Made by a program: the position numbers and the translations under genes
Part shown: positions 18,166 through 25,933 of the stretch, piece by piece
Numbering within the stretch: position 1 is the stretch's first letter
Layout of the letters: each line of letters begins with the position of its first letter
Notes under the pieces: model-generated
What the model was told of the DNA's origin: nothing
What the model saw: only the letters and a program-made list of their open reading frames with translations
Database searches by the model: none
Assembly (NCBI RefSeq): GCF_001684975.1
Contig: NZ_MAYH01000012.1
Coordinates: 310,001 to 374,000 of the forward strand
Origin: Chryseobacterium artocarpi
GTDB lineage: Bacteria; Bacteroidota; Bacteroidia; Flavobacteriales; Weeksellaceae
Direction: 5' to 3'
Length of the DNA: 64,000 nucleotides

Positions 18166-19065
18166 ATGGCTAAATCTGTAGATGAGTTTAATAAGAAAAG
18201 GCTTCGGTCCAGCAATATTACAGTAGTGATAAGTATTGCCTTAGTGTTATTTTTGTTGGGATTAATGGGGCTTATTTTAATTAATGCCCAAAAGTATTCT
18301 GACTATATCAAAGAACAGTTGGTGGTAAACGCTTACTTTGATGAAAACTATGACGCGAAAGATTCTGTAAAAATTGCAAAACTAGAGGAAGAAACTTTTA
18401 AAAAGGTACAGACGTTAGCTCCTGTAAAAAAAGCGACCTATATTTCAAGAAGCATGGCTGCAAAAGAAGCCAAAAAAAGTATGGGAATCGATAGTGATGC
18501 ATTGTTTGAAGAAAATATTTTCCCTTCATCCATCGAAGTTGCTTTGAAACCTGAATATGTAGATCCAGCAAAAATTGATGAAGCAATCAAGGTGATCAAG
18601 TCTGTTCCTGGAATTATTGATGTGAAAAACGACAGCACTCTGATGGTGGATGTCTACAATAACCTGAGCAGAATTTTGAAATGGATTCTGGGATTCTCTG
18701 TATTATTTTTAGTATTAGCTGTAGTGTTGATCAACAACTCTATCCGTCTGAAAATTTTCTCCAAGAGATTTATCATTAAAACAATGCAGTTGGTAGGAGC
18801 GAAAAGAAGATTTATCCTTAAACCGTTTATCATTGAAGCAATTATTTTAGGAGCCATTGGTTCAGTAATTGGTCTTCTTGCATTGGGTGGTGTGTGGTAT
18901 TACTTCACCAGTCAGATCGGTTCAGCTTTTATACAGGACAACAATCAGTACTTCTGGTTAGTGATTCTTGTATTGGGAGTAGGGATCTTTATTTCTGTCT
19001 TAAGTACGATTTTCGCTACATGGAGATTCTTAAAATCAAACGTTGACGATTTATATTACTCTTAA
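18166..19065 (+). CDS. ftsX: Cell division protein FtsX
   Basis: The 299-residue permease-like subunit partners FtsE at the septum and transmits a signal that activates peptidoglycan hydrolases. One membrane helix near residues 20-42 is followed by an extracytoplasmic domain (about 45-165). Three C-terminal helices carry the MacB/FtsX-like region (IKTMQLVGAKRRFILKPF). No ftsE gene lies nearby, which is common in Bacteroidota. The ATG follows the divergent rsmA start by about 90 bp. DUF3098 follows after 2 bp. Confidence 0.93.
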   Translation: MAKSVDEFNKKRLRSSNITVVISIALVLFLLGLMGLILINAQKYSDYIKEQLVVNAYFDENYDAKDSVKIAKLEEETFKKVQTLAPVKKATYISRSMAAKEAKKSMGIDSDALFEENIFPSSIEVALKPEYVDPAKIDEAIKVIKSVPGIIDVKNDSTLMVDVYNNLSRILKWILGFSVLFLVLAVVLINNSIRLKIFSKRFIIKTMQLVGAKRRFILKPFIIEAIILGAIGSVIGLLALGGVWYYFTSQIGSAFIQDNNQYFWLVILVLGVGIFISVLSTIFATWRFLKSNVDDLYYS

Positions 19066-19067
19066 AA

Positions 19068-19364
19068 ATGAGCAAAAAAACAAATAAAATTTCCGCTTCA
19101 AACTTTGGGAGTGAAGCAGAAGTGCCACAGGAAAACACATTCTATTTCGGACAGCAAAACTTCAAGTGGATGCTGATAGGACTAGCGTTTATTGTAGTAG
19201 GGTTTCTATTGATGATGGGACCGGATGCTAATACAGTAGACGGAAAATTTGATCCGAATGTATGGAATGATGATATCTTTTCCATCAGAAGAATCAGAAT
19301 TGCACCGTTATTTGTTGTTATAGGTTTTGTCATAGAGGTCTATGCGATCTTGAAAAGAAAATAA
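19068..19364 (+). CDS. DUF3098 family membrane protein
   Basis: This 98-residue protein has a short polar N-terminus, FYFGQQNFKWMLIGLAFIVVGFLLMMG as its first membrane helix, a loop containing DPNVWNDDIFSIRRIRIAP, and a second helix ending AILKRK. This matches DUF3098, a small two-helix family that sits after ftsX in many Bacteroidota. The gap of 2 bp to ftsX implies translational coupling. The context suggests a cell-envelope or division role, but none is established. Confidence 0.88.
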   Translation: MSKKTNKISASNFGSEAEVPQENTFYFGQQNFKWMLIGLAFIVVGFLLMMGPDANTVDGKFDPNVWNDDIFSIRRIRIAPLFVVIGFVIEVYAILKRK

Positions 19365-19386
19365 ATAAACAGTTTTTATTTAAGGA

Positions 19387-19515
19387 TTAAAAAATTTAAG
19401 AATTAAAAGATTAAATATTAATTTGAAAATGTATACAGGTAATACACTTTCATCTATCAAATAATTAATATTTATTTTGGCTCATCGCCAGTCTTTCAAT
19501 TCTTAAATCTTTTAA
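19387..19515. repeat. Large imperfect inverted repeat between DUF3098 and uppP
   Basis: The outer arms (19387-19404 and 19498-19515) are complementary at 17 of 18 positions and contain AATTTAAGAATT-like sequence. A nested pair (AAATATTAATT near 19413 with AATTAATATTT at 19463-19473) pairs perfectly. The element is strongly AT-rich and lies inside an otherwise tight gene run. Confidence 0.6.
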
Positions 19516-19537
19516 TCTTTTAATTTTTTAAAGGAAT

Positions 19538-20356
19538 ATGGATTTAATTAAAGCAATTATTATTGCCATTGTAGAGGGATTAACGGAATATCTTCCGATC
19601 TCATCTACAGCACACATGGGATTCACTGCCAATTTACTGGGAATGCCGGATGATGAATTTTTAAAAATGTTTCAGGTTTCCATTCAGTTTGGGGCAATTT
19701 TGTCTGTTGTAGTGGCTTATTGGAAGAAATTTTTTGATTTGAATAATATTCAGTTTTATTTCAAACTGGGTTTTGCAGTAGTTCCTGCATTGGTTTTAGG
19801 ATACTTATTTGATGATAAAATTGAAGCCGTTCTTGGAAATCAGATTGCCATTTCTTCCGTATTGGTATTGGGAGGAGTAGTGCTTTTATTTGCTGATAAA
19901 TGGTTCAAAAACCCTAAAATTGATGATGAAAAAGGAATTACCATAAGAAAAGCTGTTACCATAGGATTTTGGCAATGTCTGGCGATGATGCCGGGAACAA
20001 GCCGTAGTGCAGCTTCTATTATTGGTGGTATGGCTCAGGGATTAACAAGAAAAGCAGCTGCAGAATTTTCTTTCTTCCTTGCAGTTCCTACAATGCTTGC
20101 GGTGACAGTATATTCGGTTTTTGTGAAAACTTGGGGTAAAGAAACTCCAAATCCACAGAAAGGATATGAAATGATTATGGCATCACAGGATCACATCATG
20201 ATCTTTGTTATTGGAAATGTTGTAGCATTTATTGTGGCATTAATAGCGATTAAAGCATTCATCGGAGTTCTTAATAAATATGGTTTCAAACCTTGGGGGT
20301 GGTACCGAATCTTTGTAGGAATCGCTTTACTAATCTATTTTTATTTCTTTAAATAA
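19538..20356 (+). CDS. uppP: Undecaprenyl-diphosphate phosphatase (UppP/BacA)
   Basis: The 272-residue integral membrane enzyme dephosphorylates undecaprenyl pyrophosphate, regenerating the lipid carrier for peptidoglycan and other wall polymers. The catalytic region EGLTEYLPISSTAH is at residues 13-26. The second signature MPGTSRSAASIIGG, with its essential Arg and Ser, lies near residue 150. About eight membrane helices are visible. truB starts 18 bp after the stop. Overexpression of the family is known to give bacitracin resistance. Confidence 0.97.
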   Translation: MDLIKAIIIAIVEGLTEYLPISSTAHMGFTANLLGMPDDEFLKMFQVSIQFGAILSVVVAYWKKFFDLNNIQFYFKLGFAVVPALVLGYLFDDKIEAVLGNQIAISSVLVLGGVVLLFADKWFKNPKIDDEKGITIRKAVTIGFWQCLAMMPGTSRSAASIIGGMAQGLTRKAAAEFSFFLAVPTMLAVTVYSVFVKTWGKETPNPQKGYEMIMASQDHIMIFVIGNVVAFIVALIAIKAFIGVLNKYGFKPWGWYRIFVGIALLIYFYFFK

Positions 20357-20374
20357 AAAATATTATATCCATTC

Positions 20375-21073
20375 ATGACAGCTGAAGAACTGAAATCAGG
20401 ATACGTTTTTTTATTAGATAAGCCATTGGACTGGACTTCTTTCCAGGCTGTCAATAAAATGAAATATAAACTTAAAAGGGAGTTTGATCTTCCTAAAAAG
20501 TTCAAAATAGGGCACGCAGGAACCCTTGATCCAAGAGCTACCGGACTTTTGATCGTTTGCTGCGGAAAATTCACAAAGAAAATTCCCGAAATTCAGGATG
20601 CTCCAAAAGAATATTGGACGGAAATAAAATTAGGCGTACAAACAGAATCTTATGATACTGAAAAACCGGAAATTTTGCATCAGGATATCTCGCATATCAC
20701 TGAACAGCTGGTAAAAGAAGCTTTAGAAAAATTCGTCGGAGAAATAGAGCAGAAGCCACCCGTTTATTCTGCTATAAAGATTGATGGCGAAAGAGCTTAT
20801 AATCTTGCCAGAGCAGGAGAGGAAGTAGAAATGAAGTCAAGGAAAACAACAATTCATTATATCCAGGATATTAAAATAGAATTTCCTTTGGTAAGCTTTA
20901 CAGTAGGTTGCTCAAAAGGAACCTATATCAGAAGTCTTGCTCATGATATCGGGCAGGAATTGGGAGTAGGAGCTTATTTAACACAATTGAGAAGAACAAA
21001 AATCGGAGATTATAAAATCGAAGATGCTACAGATCAGTTTTTAAATAATGACTTTAGATTTCAAGGCGAATGA
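20375..21073 (+). CDS. truB: tRNA pseudouridine(55) synthase TruB
   Basis: This 232-residue enzyme makes pseudouridine 55 in the T-loop of tRNAs. The catalytic motif HAGTLDPRATG places the nucleophile at Asp52. KPLDWTSFQAVNKMK near the N-terminus and CSKGTYIRSLAHDIG are family hallmarks. The C-terminal PUA extension seen in proteobacterial TruB is absent, as in many Bacteroidota forms. Its stop overlaps the next start by 4 bp (ATGA), which indicates coupled translation. Confidence 0.96.
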   Translation: MTAEELKSGYVFLLDKPLDWTSFQAVNKMKYKLKREFDLPKKFKIGHAGTLDPRATGLLIVCCGKFTKKIPEIQDAPKEYWTEIKLGVQTESYDTEKPEILHQDISHITEQLVKEALEKFVGEIEQKPPVYSAIKIDGERAYNLARAGEEVEMKSRKTTIHYIQDIKIEFPLVSFTVGCSKGTYIRSLAHDIGQELGVGAYLTQLRRTKIGDYKIEDATDQFLNNDFRFQGE

Positions 21074-21648
21074 AAATAAAATTATCCCTTTTTTTAATTG
21101 TATTTACCTTTATTAAAGCATTCTCTCAAGACACAGAGAAAAAACAAAAAATGGATTTTTATTTCAATCCATCATTGAATGTAGGCTTTAATATTAATAA
21201 CAAGTCCGAGAAGAAAAACGATTCACAATATATTGAAACCCCTTCAGTATTAGGGAATTTGACTTATGGTATCACAGCTATTGGTGGGTATAATTTTCTT
21301 CCTAACTTTGCCATTGGAACCGGACTTAAATACAGTTTTGCTCAGGATAATTATCATTTGATTTATTGGGTTATTCAGCCAAAATTTATTTTTTCCCCCG
21401 GAGATCGTCCTTTTTATATCGATGTGAATTATGGGAAACAGATTAACAGTTCTGCAGTTTCTGGCACTGAATTCTGGGGTGCAAGATTTGGAATGCAGGT
21501 TTCCTATTCAAAACGCCTAAGCCAGGAAGGAGGAATTGTTTTCGAATCACATAAGCTGAATGAAGGACATGATGGCTTTTTCATCGGATTAAGCTATGGA
21601 ATAAGCATTTTCAGTAATAAAAATTATACCGTTTACGGAAGAGACTAA
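21070..21648 (+). CDS. Outer membrane beta-barrel protein of unknown function
   Basis: This 192-residue protein starts with a signal peptide ([19 protein letters not shown]). Alternating hydrophobic/polar strands and glycine/aromatic turns follow (for example [28 protein letters not shown]), and it ends with a strand rich in Tyr and Gly. This is the look of an eight-stranded outer membrane barrel. It overlaps truB by 4 bp and the following pseudouridine synthase gene by 1 bp, so it is firmly embedded between two RNA-modification genes. No specific family beyond the barrel fold is recognised. Confidence 0.75.
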   Translation: MKIKLSLFLIVFTFIKAFSQDTEKKQKMDFYFNPSLNVGFNINNKSEKKNDSQYIETPSVLGNLTYGITAIGGYNFLPNFAIGTGLKYSFAQDNYHLIYWVIQPKFIFSPGDRPFYIDVNYGKQINSSAVSGTEFWGARFGMQVSYSKRLSQEGGIVFESHKLNEGHDGFFIGLSYGISIFSNKNYTVYGRD

Positions 21649-22370
21649 TGGAAAAGACACGTATCAATAAATATTTATCAGAAGTAGGTTACTGTTCTCG
21701 AAGAGCAGCAGATAAACTGTTGGAAGAAGGAAGAATAAAGATTAATGGTAAGATTCCTGAAATGGGAACTAAGGTTTCTGATGAAGATCTTGTGGAAGTA
21801 GACGGGAAACCTATCAGAGAATCAGAGGAAAAACCTGTTTATATTGTTTTTAATAAACCCGTAGGAATTGTTTGTACCACAGATACAAAACGTGAAAAGA
21901 ATAATATTGTCGATTATATCAATCATCCCCAAAGAATTTTCCCAATCGGACGATTAGATAAACCCAGTGAGGGACTTATTCTTTTAACCAGTGATGGTGA
22001 TATCGTAAATAAAATTCTAAGAGCAAGAAATAATCACGAAAAAGAATATATTGTAAGGGTAGATAAACCGATCACTCCAAAATTTCTTGAAAAAATGAGA
22101 AACGGGGTTCCGATTCTTGATACGGTTACCAAAAAGTGTGAGGTTGAGAAAATTGATGAAATGAACTTCAGAATTATTCTTACACAAGGTTTAAACAGAC
22201 AGATTCGTAGAATGTGTGAATTCCTTGGTTATGAAGTAAAAAAGCTGAAGAGAATTCGTATTATGAATATCAAGCTTGATCTCCCAATCGGTAAATGGAG
22301 AGATTTAACAGATGATGAACTGAATACATTAAATGATTTGCTTACAGATTCAAGTAAAACAATTGATTAA
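21648..22370 (+). CDS. RluB/RsuA-family rRNA pseudouridine synthase
   Basis: The 240-residue enzyme has an N-terminal S4 RNA-binding domain (residues about 2-60: [21 protein letters not shown]). The catalytic domain has [18 protein letters not shown], where Asp104 is the expected nucleophile, and [20 protein letters not shown]. The family modifies 23S or 16S rRNA; RluB-, RluF- and RsuA-type targets cannot be separated from sequence alone. It is the last gene of the uppP run and is followed by a clear terminator. Confidence 0.92.
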   Translation: MEKTRINKYLSEVGYCSRRAADKLLEEGRIKINGKIPEMGTKVSDEDLVEVDGKPIRESEEKPVYIVFNKPVGIVCTTDTKREKNNIVDYINHPQRIFPIGRLDKPSEGLILLTSDGDIVNKILRARNNHEKEYIVRVDKPITPKFLEKMRNGVPILDTVTKKCEVEKIDEMNFRIILTQGLNRQIRRMCEFLGYEVKKLKRIRIMNIKLDLPIGKWRDLTDDELNTLNDLLTDSSKTID

Positions 22371-22400
22371 AATTATATATTTTTTTAAGATATAAATGAA

Positions 22401-22429
22401 AGGCAGGAAGTATTTTCCTGCTTTTTTTG
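22401..22429 (+). terminator. Terminator of the uppP-truB run
   Basis: GCAGGAA (22403-22409) pairs with TTCCTGC (22415-22421) around a 5-nt loop, followed by seven T. Confidence 0.92.
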
Positions 22430-22550
22430 TGTTCAAATTATTAAAGTAATAAGGAATAATTATTTATTAAATTCACATATTGGTGTAATATTTTAAATTT
22501 TTCATTGAAATAGTGTTATATTTATATAAACAACTAAACAATTGAAAACC

Positions 22551-23774
22551 ATGAAATTAAAATTTAACCTAGTTCCCTTGTTTATCATTATTCTGATGAT
22601 ATTTTCTAATTGTCAGCATGATAATCACCCGGAAATTCCACACGATACAGCTTTTTTTATTGATTATAGAAGCCTGACAGGACAATCAGATGGAATGGCT
22701 GTCATAGAGCTAGATCCTGAAGCTCCAGATTTTGGAAATATTAGTAGTAAGCTTGAATTAGGCATTGGTGTACTCCCACATCATATCTATTATAACCAAA
22801 ATGCAAATAAGCTATATACAACAGCTTTAGGAGGCAGTTATCTCTATGAAGTAAAAGCAGAAAAAGATAAAATCGGACAACCGAAATTAGTAAGCGCAAC
22901 GCCTATCGATACGGGAGAGAATACGGTAGGCGAAAATTTATTTTTCACCAGCGACGGAAGATTTTTTATGACTTTTATGGGGGGAGCAGGTGGTCTAAGA
23001 GACGGAAGTGTAGGTGTTTTTAATGCGAGCAATAATCAGCTTATAAAAACCATCAAAGCTCCAATTCAGGACAATCCTAACAAGTTTATTATGTATCCGC
23101 ATGGTATTTCTGTAAATGAAGAAAAAGGATTGATGATGGTGACTTCAACTATTCATCCGGATCTTACCAGTGGTTTTGGAAACACATGCACCTTACTGGA
23201 TTTGAACACTTACGAGTTAAAAGAAACCTATCAGATTGCAGATTCACCAACAGATATGTCAAGCCCTGTAGAAGTGTTATTGCTTCGTGGCAAATTTCCA
23301 CAGTATGCTCTTGCGACAACAATGCTTGGGGGTGATATCTGGATTGCTCCATACAATGTTGTAACAAAGAAATATGATGCTTTTTCTAAAATATTTGATG
23401 GCAGTACACAAGGATTAGGCTGGACTCTCGAAATGTATATTGATGATAACAACAGGTTGTATGTAAGCTTTGCCGATCCGGGAAAGGTTCTGGTCTTTGA
23501 CATCAGTAATCTTCCCCAATTAAAGCTTATAAAAACCCTTACAGCAGATAAAGGGGCGCATCATATGGTTTTCTTTAAAACAAAAAAAGGAAAAGAGGTC
23601 GTAGCAGTACAGAATAATCTCCTGAATATTCCTAATTTAAATTCCGGAACCATTAGCGTTATTGAAATCGAGTCCGGAAAAACCCTGGGTACAGTTGATT
23701 TACGTGGCAAATATGGAATACTACCTGAATCAATAGAAGGAACCAATGGTCCCAGTAGTTATATGCACCACTAA
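22551..23774 (+). CDS. Secreted lipoprotein, probable beta-propeller
   Basis: The 407-residue protein has a lipoprotein signal ending MIFSNC. The ATG at 22551 is preferred over an in-frame TTG nine bases upstream. The mature part consists of repeated four-strand blade-like segments (LYTTALGGSYLYEV, SVGVFNASNNQLIKTI, CTLLDLNTYELKETYQI, KVLVFDISNLPQLKLI, TISVIEIESGKTLGTV). It resembles YVTN or selenium-binding-protein-type propellers and contains several His residues (PHHIYYN, YPHGISV, HHMVFF), but I cannot assign a family. It stands alone between two terminators. Confidence 0.65.
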   Translation: MKLKFNLVPLFIIILMIFSNCQHDNHPEIPHDTAFFIDYRSLTGQSDGMAVIELDPEAPDFGNISSKLELGIGVLPHHIYYNQNANKLYTTALGGSYLYEVKAEKDKIGQPKLVSATPIDTGENTVGENLFFTSDGRFFMTFMGGAGGLRDGSVGVFNASNNQLIKTIKAPIQDNPNKFIMYPHGISVNEEKGLMMVTSTIHPDLTSGFGNTCTLLDLNTYELKETYQIADSPTDMSSPVEVLLLRGKFPQYALATTMLGGDIWIAPYNVVTKKYDAFSKIFDGSTQGLGWTLEMYIDDNNRLYVSFADPGKVLVFDISNLPQLKLIKTLTADKGAHHMVFFKTKKGKEVVAVQNNLLNIPNLNSGTISVIEIESGKTLGTVDLRGKYGILPESIEGTNGPSSYMHH

Positions 23775-23804
23775 ACTATAAACTTAATATTTCAAATGAA
23801 TAAT

Positions 23805-23845
23805 TTCCCAAAATAGGAAATACTTACTGTTTTGGGAAGTTTTTA
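23805..23845. terminator. Shared terminator hairpin between convergent genes
   Basis: TTCCCAAAA (23805-23813) pairs with TTTTGGGAA (23830-23838). A GTTTTTAT tract follows on the forward strand. The reverse-strand T tract is poorer. Confidence 0.7.
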
Positions 23846-23852
23846 TATAAAG

Positions 23853-25133
23853 CTATTTTAAGTATAATTTCATTCTTTCTTCATATTCAGGCTTCAGTTT
23901 TAGAAACTTCCATATTTTCTTATCATCTGGATAGGTCGTACGGTAGAATATAATTTTATCAGCAGAATATTTGAAATAAGGATGATCCTTTAACCATTCT
24001 TCAGGAGCATCTGTTAAGGTATATTTGGGAACATTAGAATTGTTAAGAGGTGCTATAGAAAGTAACTTTTGCACCAGCTCTTTGTCGATATTGTAGGTGC
24101 TTAATATCTGTTCCTTATTCATAAAACCTCCCAGCTTTCTCCTGAAACCAATAATAGAACTGGCACTTCTTTCATCCAAACCAAACTCTATAAGCTGTTT
24201 AAATGTAATTGTATTGAGGTCAGTTTTTGAGAAGTCAGTTTTTTCCTGTCTGATTTCTTCTTGTTTTATCGTGATAGGATTAAGTTTTATATAAGGTTTT
24301 AGCTCCTGAAACTTCTCAGCAGAAATGACAAAACACTTTTGTATATCTTCCAGATTTTTAAAGCTTCCACGGAGATTTCTGTCTCGGTAATTGACAATAA
24401 TATTGGCTTGTTTATCTGAGAAGCCGAAAGCTTTCCAACCGTCGACGTTCAAGATATTGGGATCAAAAATATGATATTGTATTTTTGCCTTTTCAGGATA
24501 ATTGGAAGCAAAAGATCTGAAGTTTTCTGGTGTCTTTGCAGGTAAAATCAAATAAGGTTCCAGTTTACTATAGTTTTCGGGAGAAATTATAAAGCATTCC
24601 TTGAATTTCTCTTTACTCACAAAACTTCCACCCAAATAATTTTTATATTTTAAAATAGCCTCGGATTGTCTTTCACTGAAACCCATCTTTATCCAATCTC
24701 CAGAAGAAAGTCTATCAGGATTAAATTTTCCAGAGATATTGATTTCTTTTTTGGCAAACGTGTTAAATTCTTTGGATTTACTTTTATCACTAGTTTTGGG
24801 AAGCAAAATAAAAGATTCAAGTTCTTCAAATTTTTCTTCGGAAATAGCATAACATTTTTTCAATTGTTCCTTTGATGTGAAATTTCCACCTACGATGTCT
24901 TTATATTTGAGGATAGTAGAGACCTGCTTTTCAGAAAAACCAAGCTTTTGCCATTGATCTCTGTCTAAAATATTGGGATCAAAATCTGATAGATTAACAG
25001 ATGCGGAAGACGCAATAAACTTTACGTCAGGAAAAGGCTCCCTGTTTCTGCTGGTGTATTTTTGAAAGGCTAATAAAATAGTCAGTACAATAACCATTAA
25101 TGCCAGTTTCTGGTAATAGCTTTTTCTCATCAT
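23853..25133 (-). CDS. Membrane-anchored protein with five helix-hairpin-helix repeats
   Basis: The 426-residue protein has one N-terminal hydrophobic segment (about 9-24) acting as an anchor or uncleaved signal. About five copies of a 60-residue unit follow. Units 1-3 read F(D/N)PNIL..W.K.GFS(E/D)KQ...I.KY....GG.F...E...KC..IS.E....L.P...L. Unit 4 (TDLNTITFKQLIEFGLDER) is closer to classical ComEA-type helix-hairpin-helix, and unit 5 is degenerate. ComEA-like domains bind DNA, and an exported version could act in DNA uptake or envelope binding; both are inferences. It stands alone, with no other competence gene nearby. Confidence 0.8.
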   Translation of the reverse strand: MMRKSYYQKLALMVIVLTILLAFQKYTSRNREPFPDVKFIASSASVNLSDFDPNILDRDQWQKLGFSEKQVSTILKYKDIVGGNFTSKEQLKKCYAISEEKFEELESFILLPKTSDKSKSKEFNTFAKKEINISGKFNPDRLSSGDWIKMGFSERQSEAILKYKNYLGGSFVSKEKFKECFIISPENYSKLEPYLILPAKTPENFRSFASNYPEKAKIQYHIFDPNILNVDGWKAFGFSDKQANIIVNYRDRNLRGSFKNLEDIQKCFVISAEKFQELKPYIKLNPITIKQEEIRQEKTDFSKTDLNTITFKQLIEFGLDERSASSIIGFRRKLGGFMNKEQILSTYNIDKELVQKLLSIAPLNNSNVPKYTLTDAPEEWLKDHPYFKYSADKIIFYRTTYPDDKKIWKFLKLKPEYEERMKLYLK

Positions 25134-25412
25134 GCAGTAAACATATTGATAAAAACAAAGTAGGGCAATATCAAACGGTTAAATGATTAAGTTTAATATG
25201 TATAATATGCATTAATAGCTTCTAAATTAAATCGTTTGCGAATTTTTTATAGGAATATTTAAATCTGTTGTATTTATTATGACTTAGAATTTTCGATAAA
25301 AAAATACTATTTTAAATAATTGTTTAATCAAAAGTTTGGCATATAACACGTTTATCCAATATCAACGTATATTGAATAAAAAGTGGTAGCTAAGAATGAT
25401 AAAGCAGATGAA

Positions 25413-25754
25413 TTATTCAGGACTATCTCCTAAAGACTCTTTTAGTTTTAAAAGTTCAGCTTTTACAAATTCAAGACGGTCAATAATGGTAATTGTTTCT
25501 GAAATTTTGCTGTTTGTGGTTAAAGCAACACGTGCACCGTCCAAAGTATAACCTTTTTCTTTTACCAAATGATAAATCATCTGGAGGTTTTTAATGTCTT
25601 CCGGAGTGAAATATCGGTTCCCTTTTTTATTTTTTTTAGGCTTGATAATAGGGAATTCCTGTTCCCAATAACGTATTAATGAAGTGTTTACATCGAATGC
25701 TTTAGCGACTTCTCCTATAGAATAATACAGTTTATCAGGTAAGTTTATTTTCAT
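25413..25754 (-). CDS. MerR-family transcriptional regulator
   Basis: The 113-residue protein carries an N-terminal winged helix (YYSIGEVAKAFDVNTSLIRYWEQEF, then KKNKKGNRYFTPEDI) and a C-terminal coiled coil (IDRLEFVKAELLKLKESL). The short effector region lacks the cysteines of metal sensors. The ATG at 25754 is chosen because AGGAG lies 8 bases upstream of it and the promoter's -7 box covers the alternative TTG start at 25775. Similar small MerR proteins are common beside peptidase genes in Flavobacteriia, but the target here is not known. Confidence 0.9.
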   Translation of the reverse strand: MKINLPDKLYYSIGEVAKAFDVNTSLIRYWEQEFPIIKPKKNKKGNRYFTPEDIKNLQMIYHLVKEKGYTLDGARVALTTNSKISETITIIDRLEFVKAELLKLKESLGDSPE

Positions 25755-25772
25755 TTTACGGCTCCTAAACTT

Positions 25773-25804
25773 CAAAGATAAAAATTTTTTAAAGTTTCAT
25801 CCAA
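25773..25804 (-). promoter_or_regulatory. Bacteroidota-type promoter of the merR-like gene
   Basis: On the reverse strand TTG (25804-25802), a 21-bp spacer and TATCTTTG (25780-25773) match the consensus. The predicted transcript begins near 25766. Confidence 0.75.
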
Positions 25805-25933
25805 ATATATTTTTCAAAGAATTTATAGGGTTTAGTAGTGTTATCATGAATTTTTTATTCTTTATTGTGTGAAAAAATAACTCTTAAATGCTTTTTTTGT
25901 GTAATTTCGTGAAATTCAAAAAGCTATAATGAT

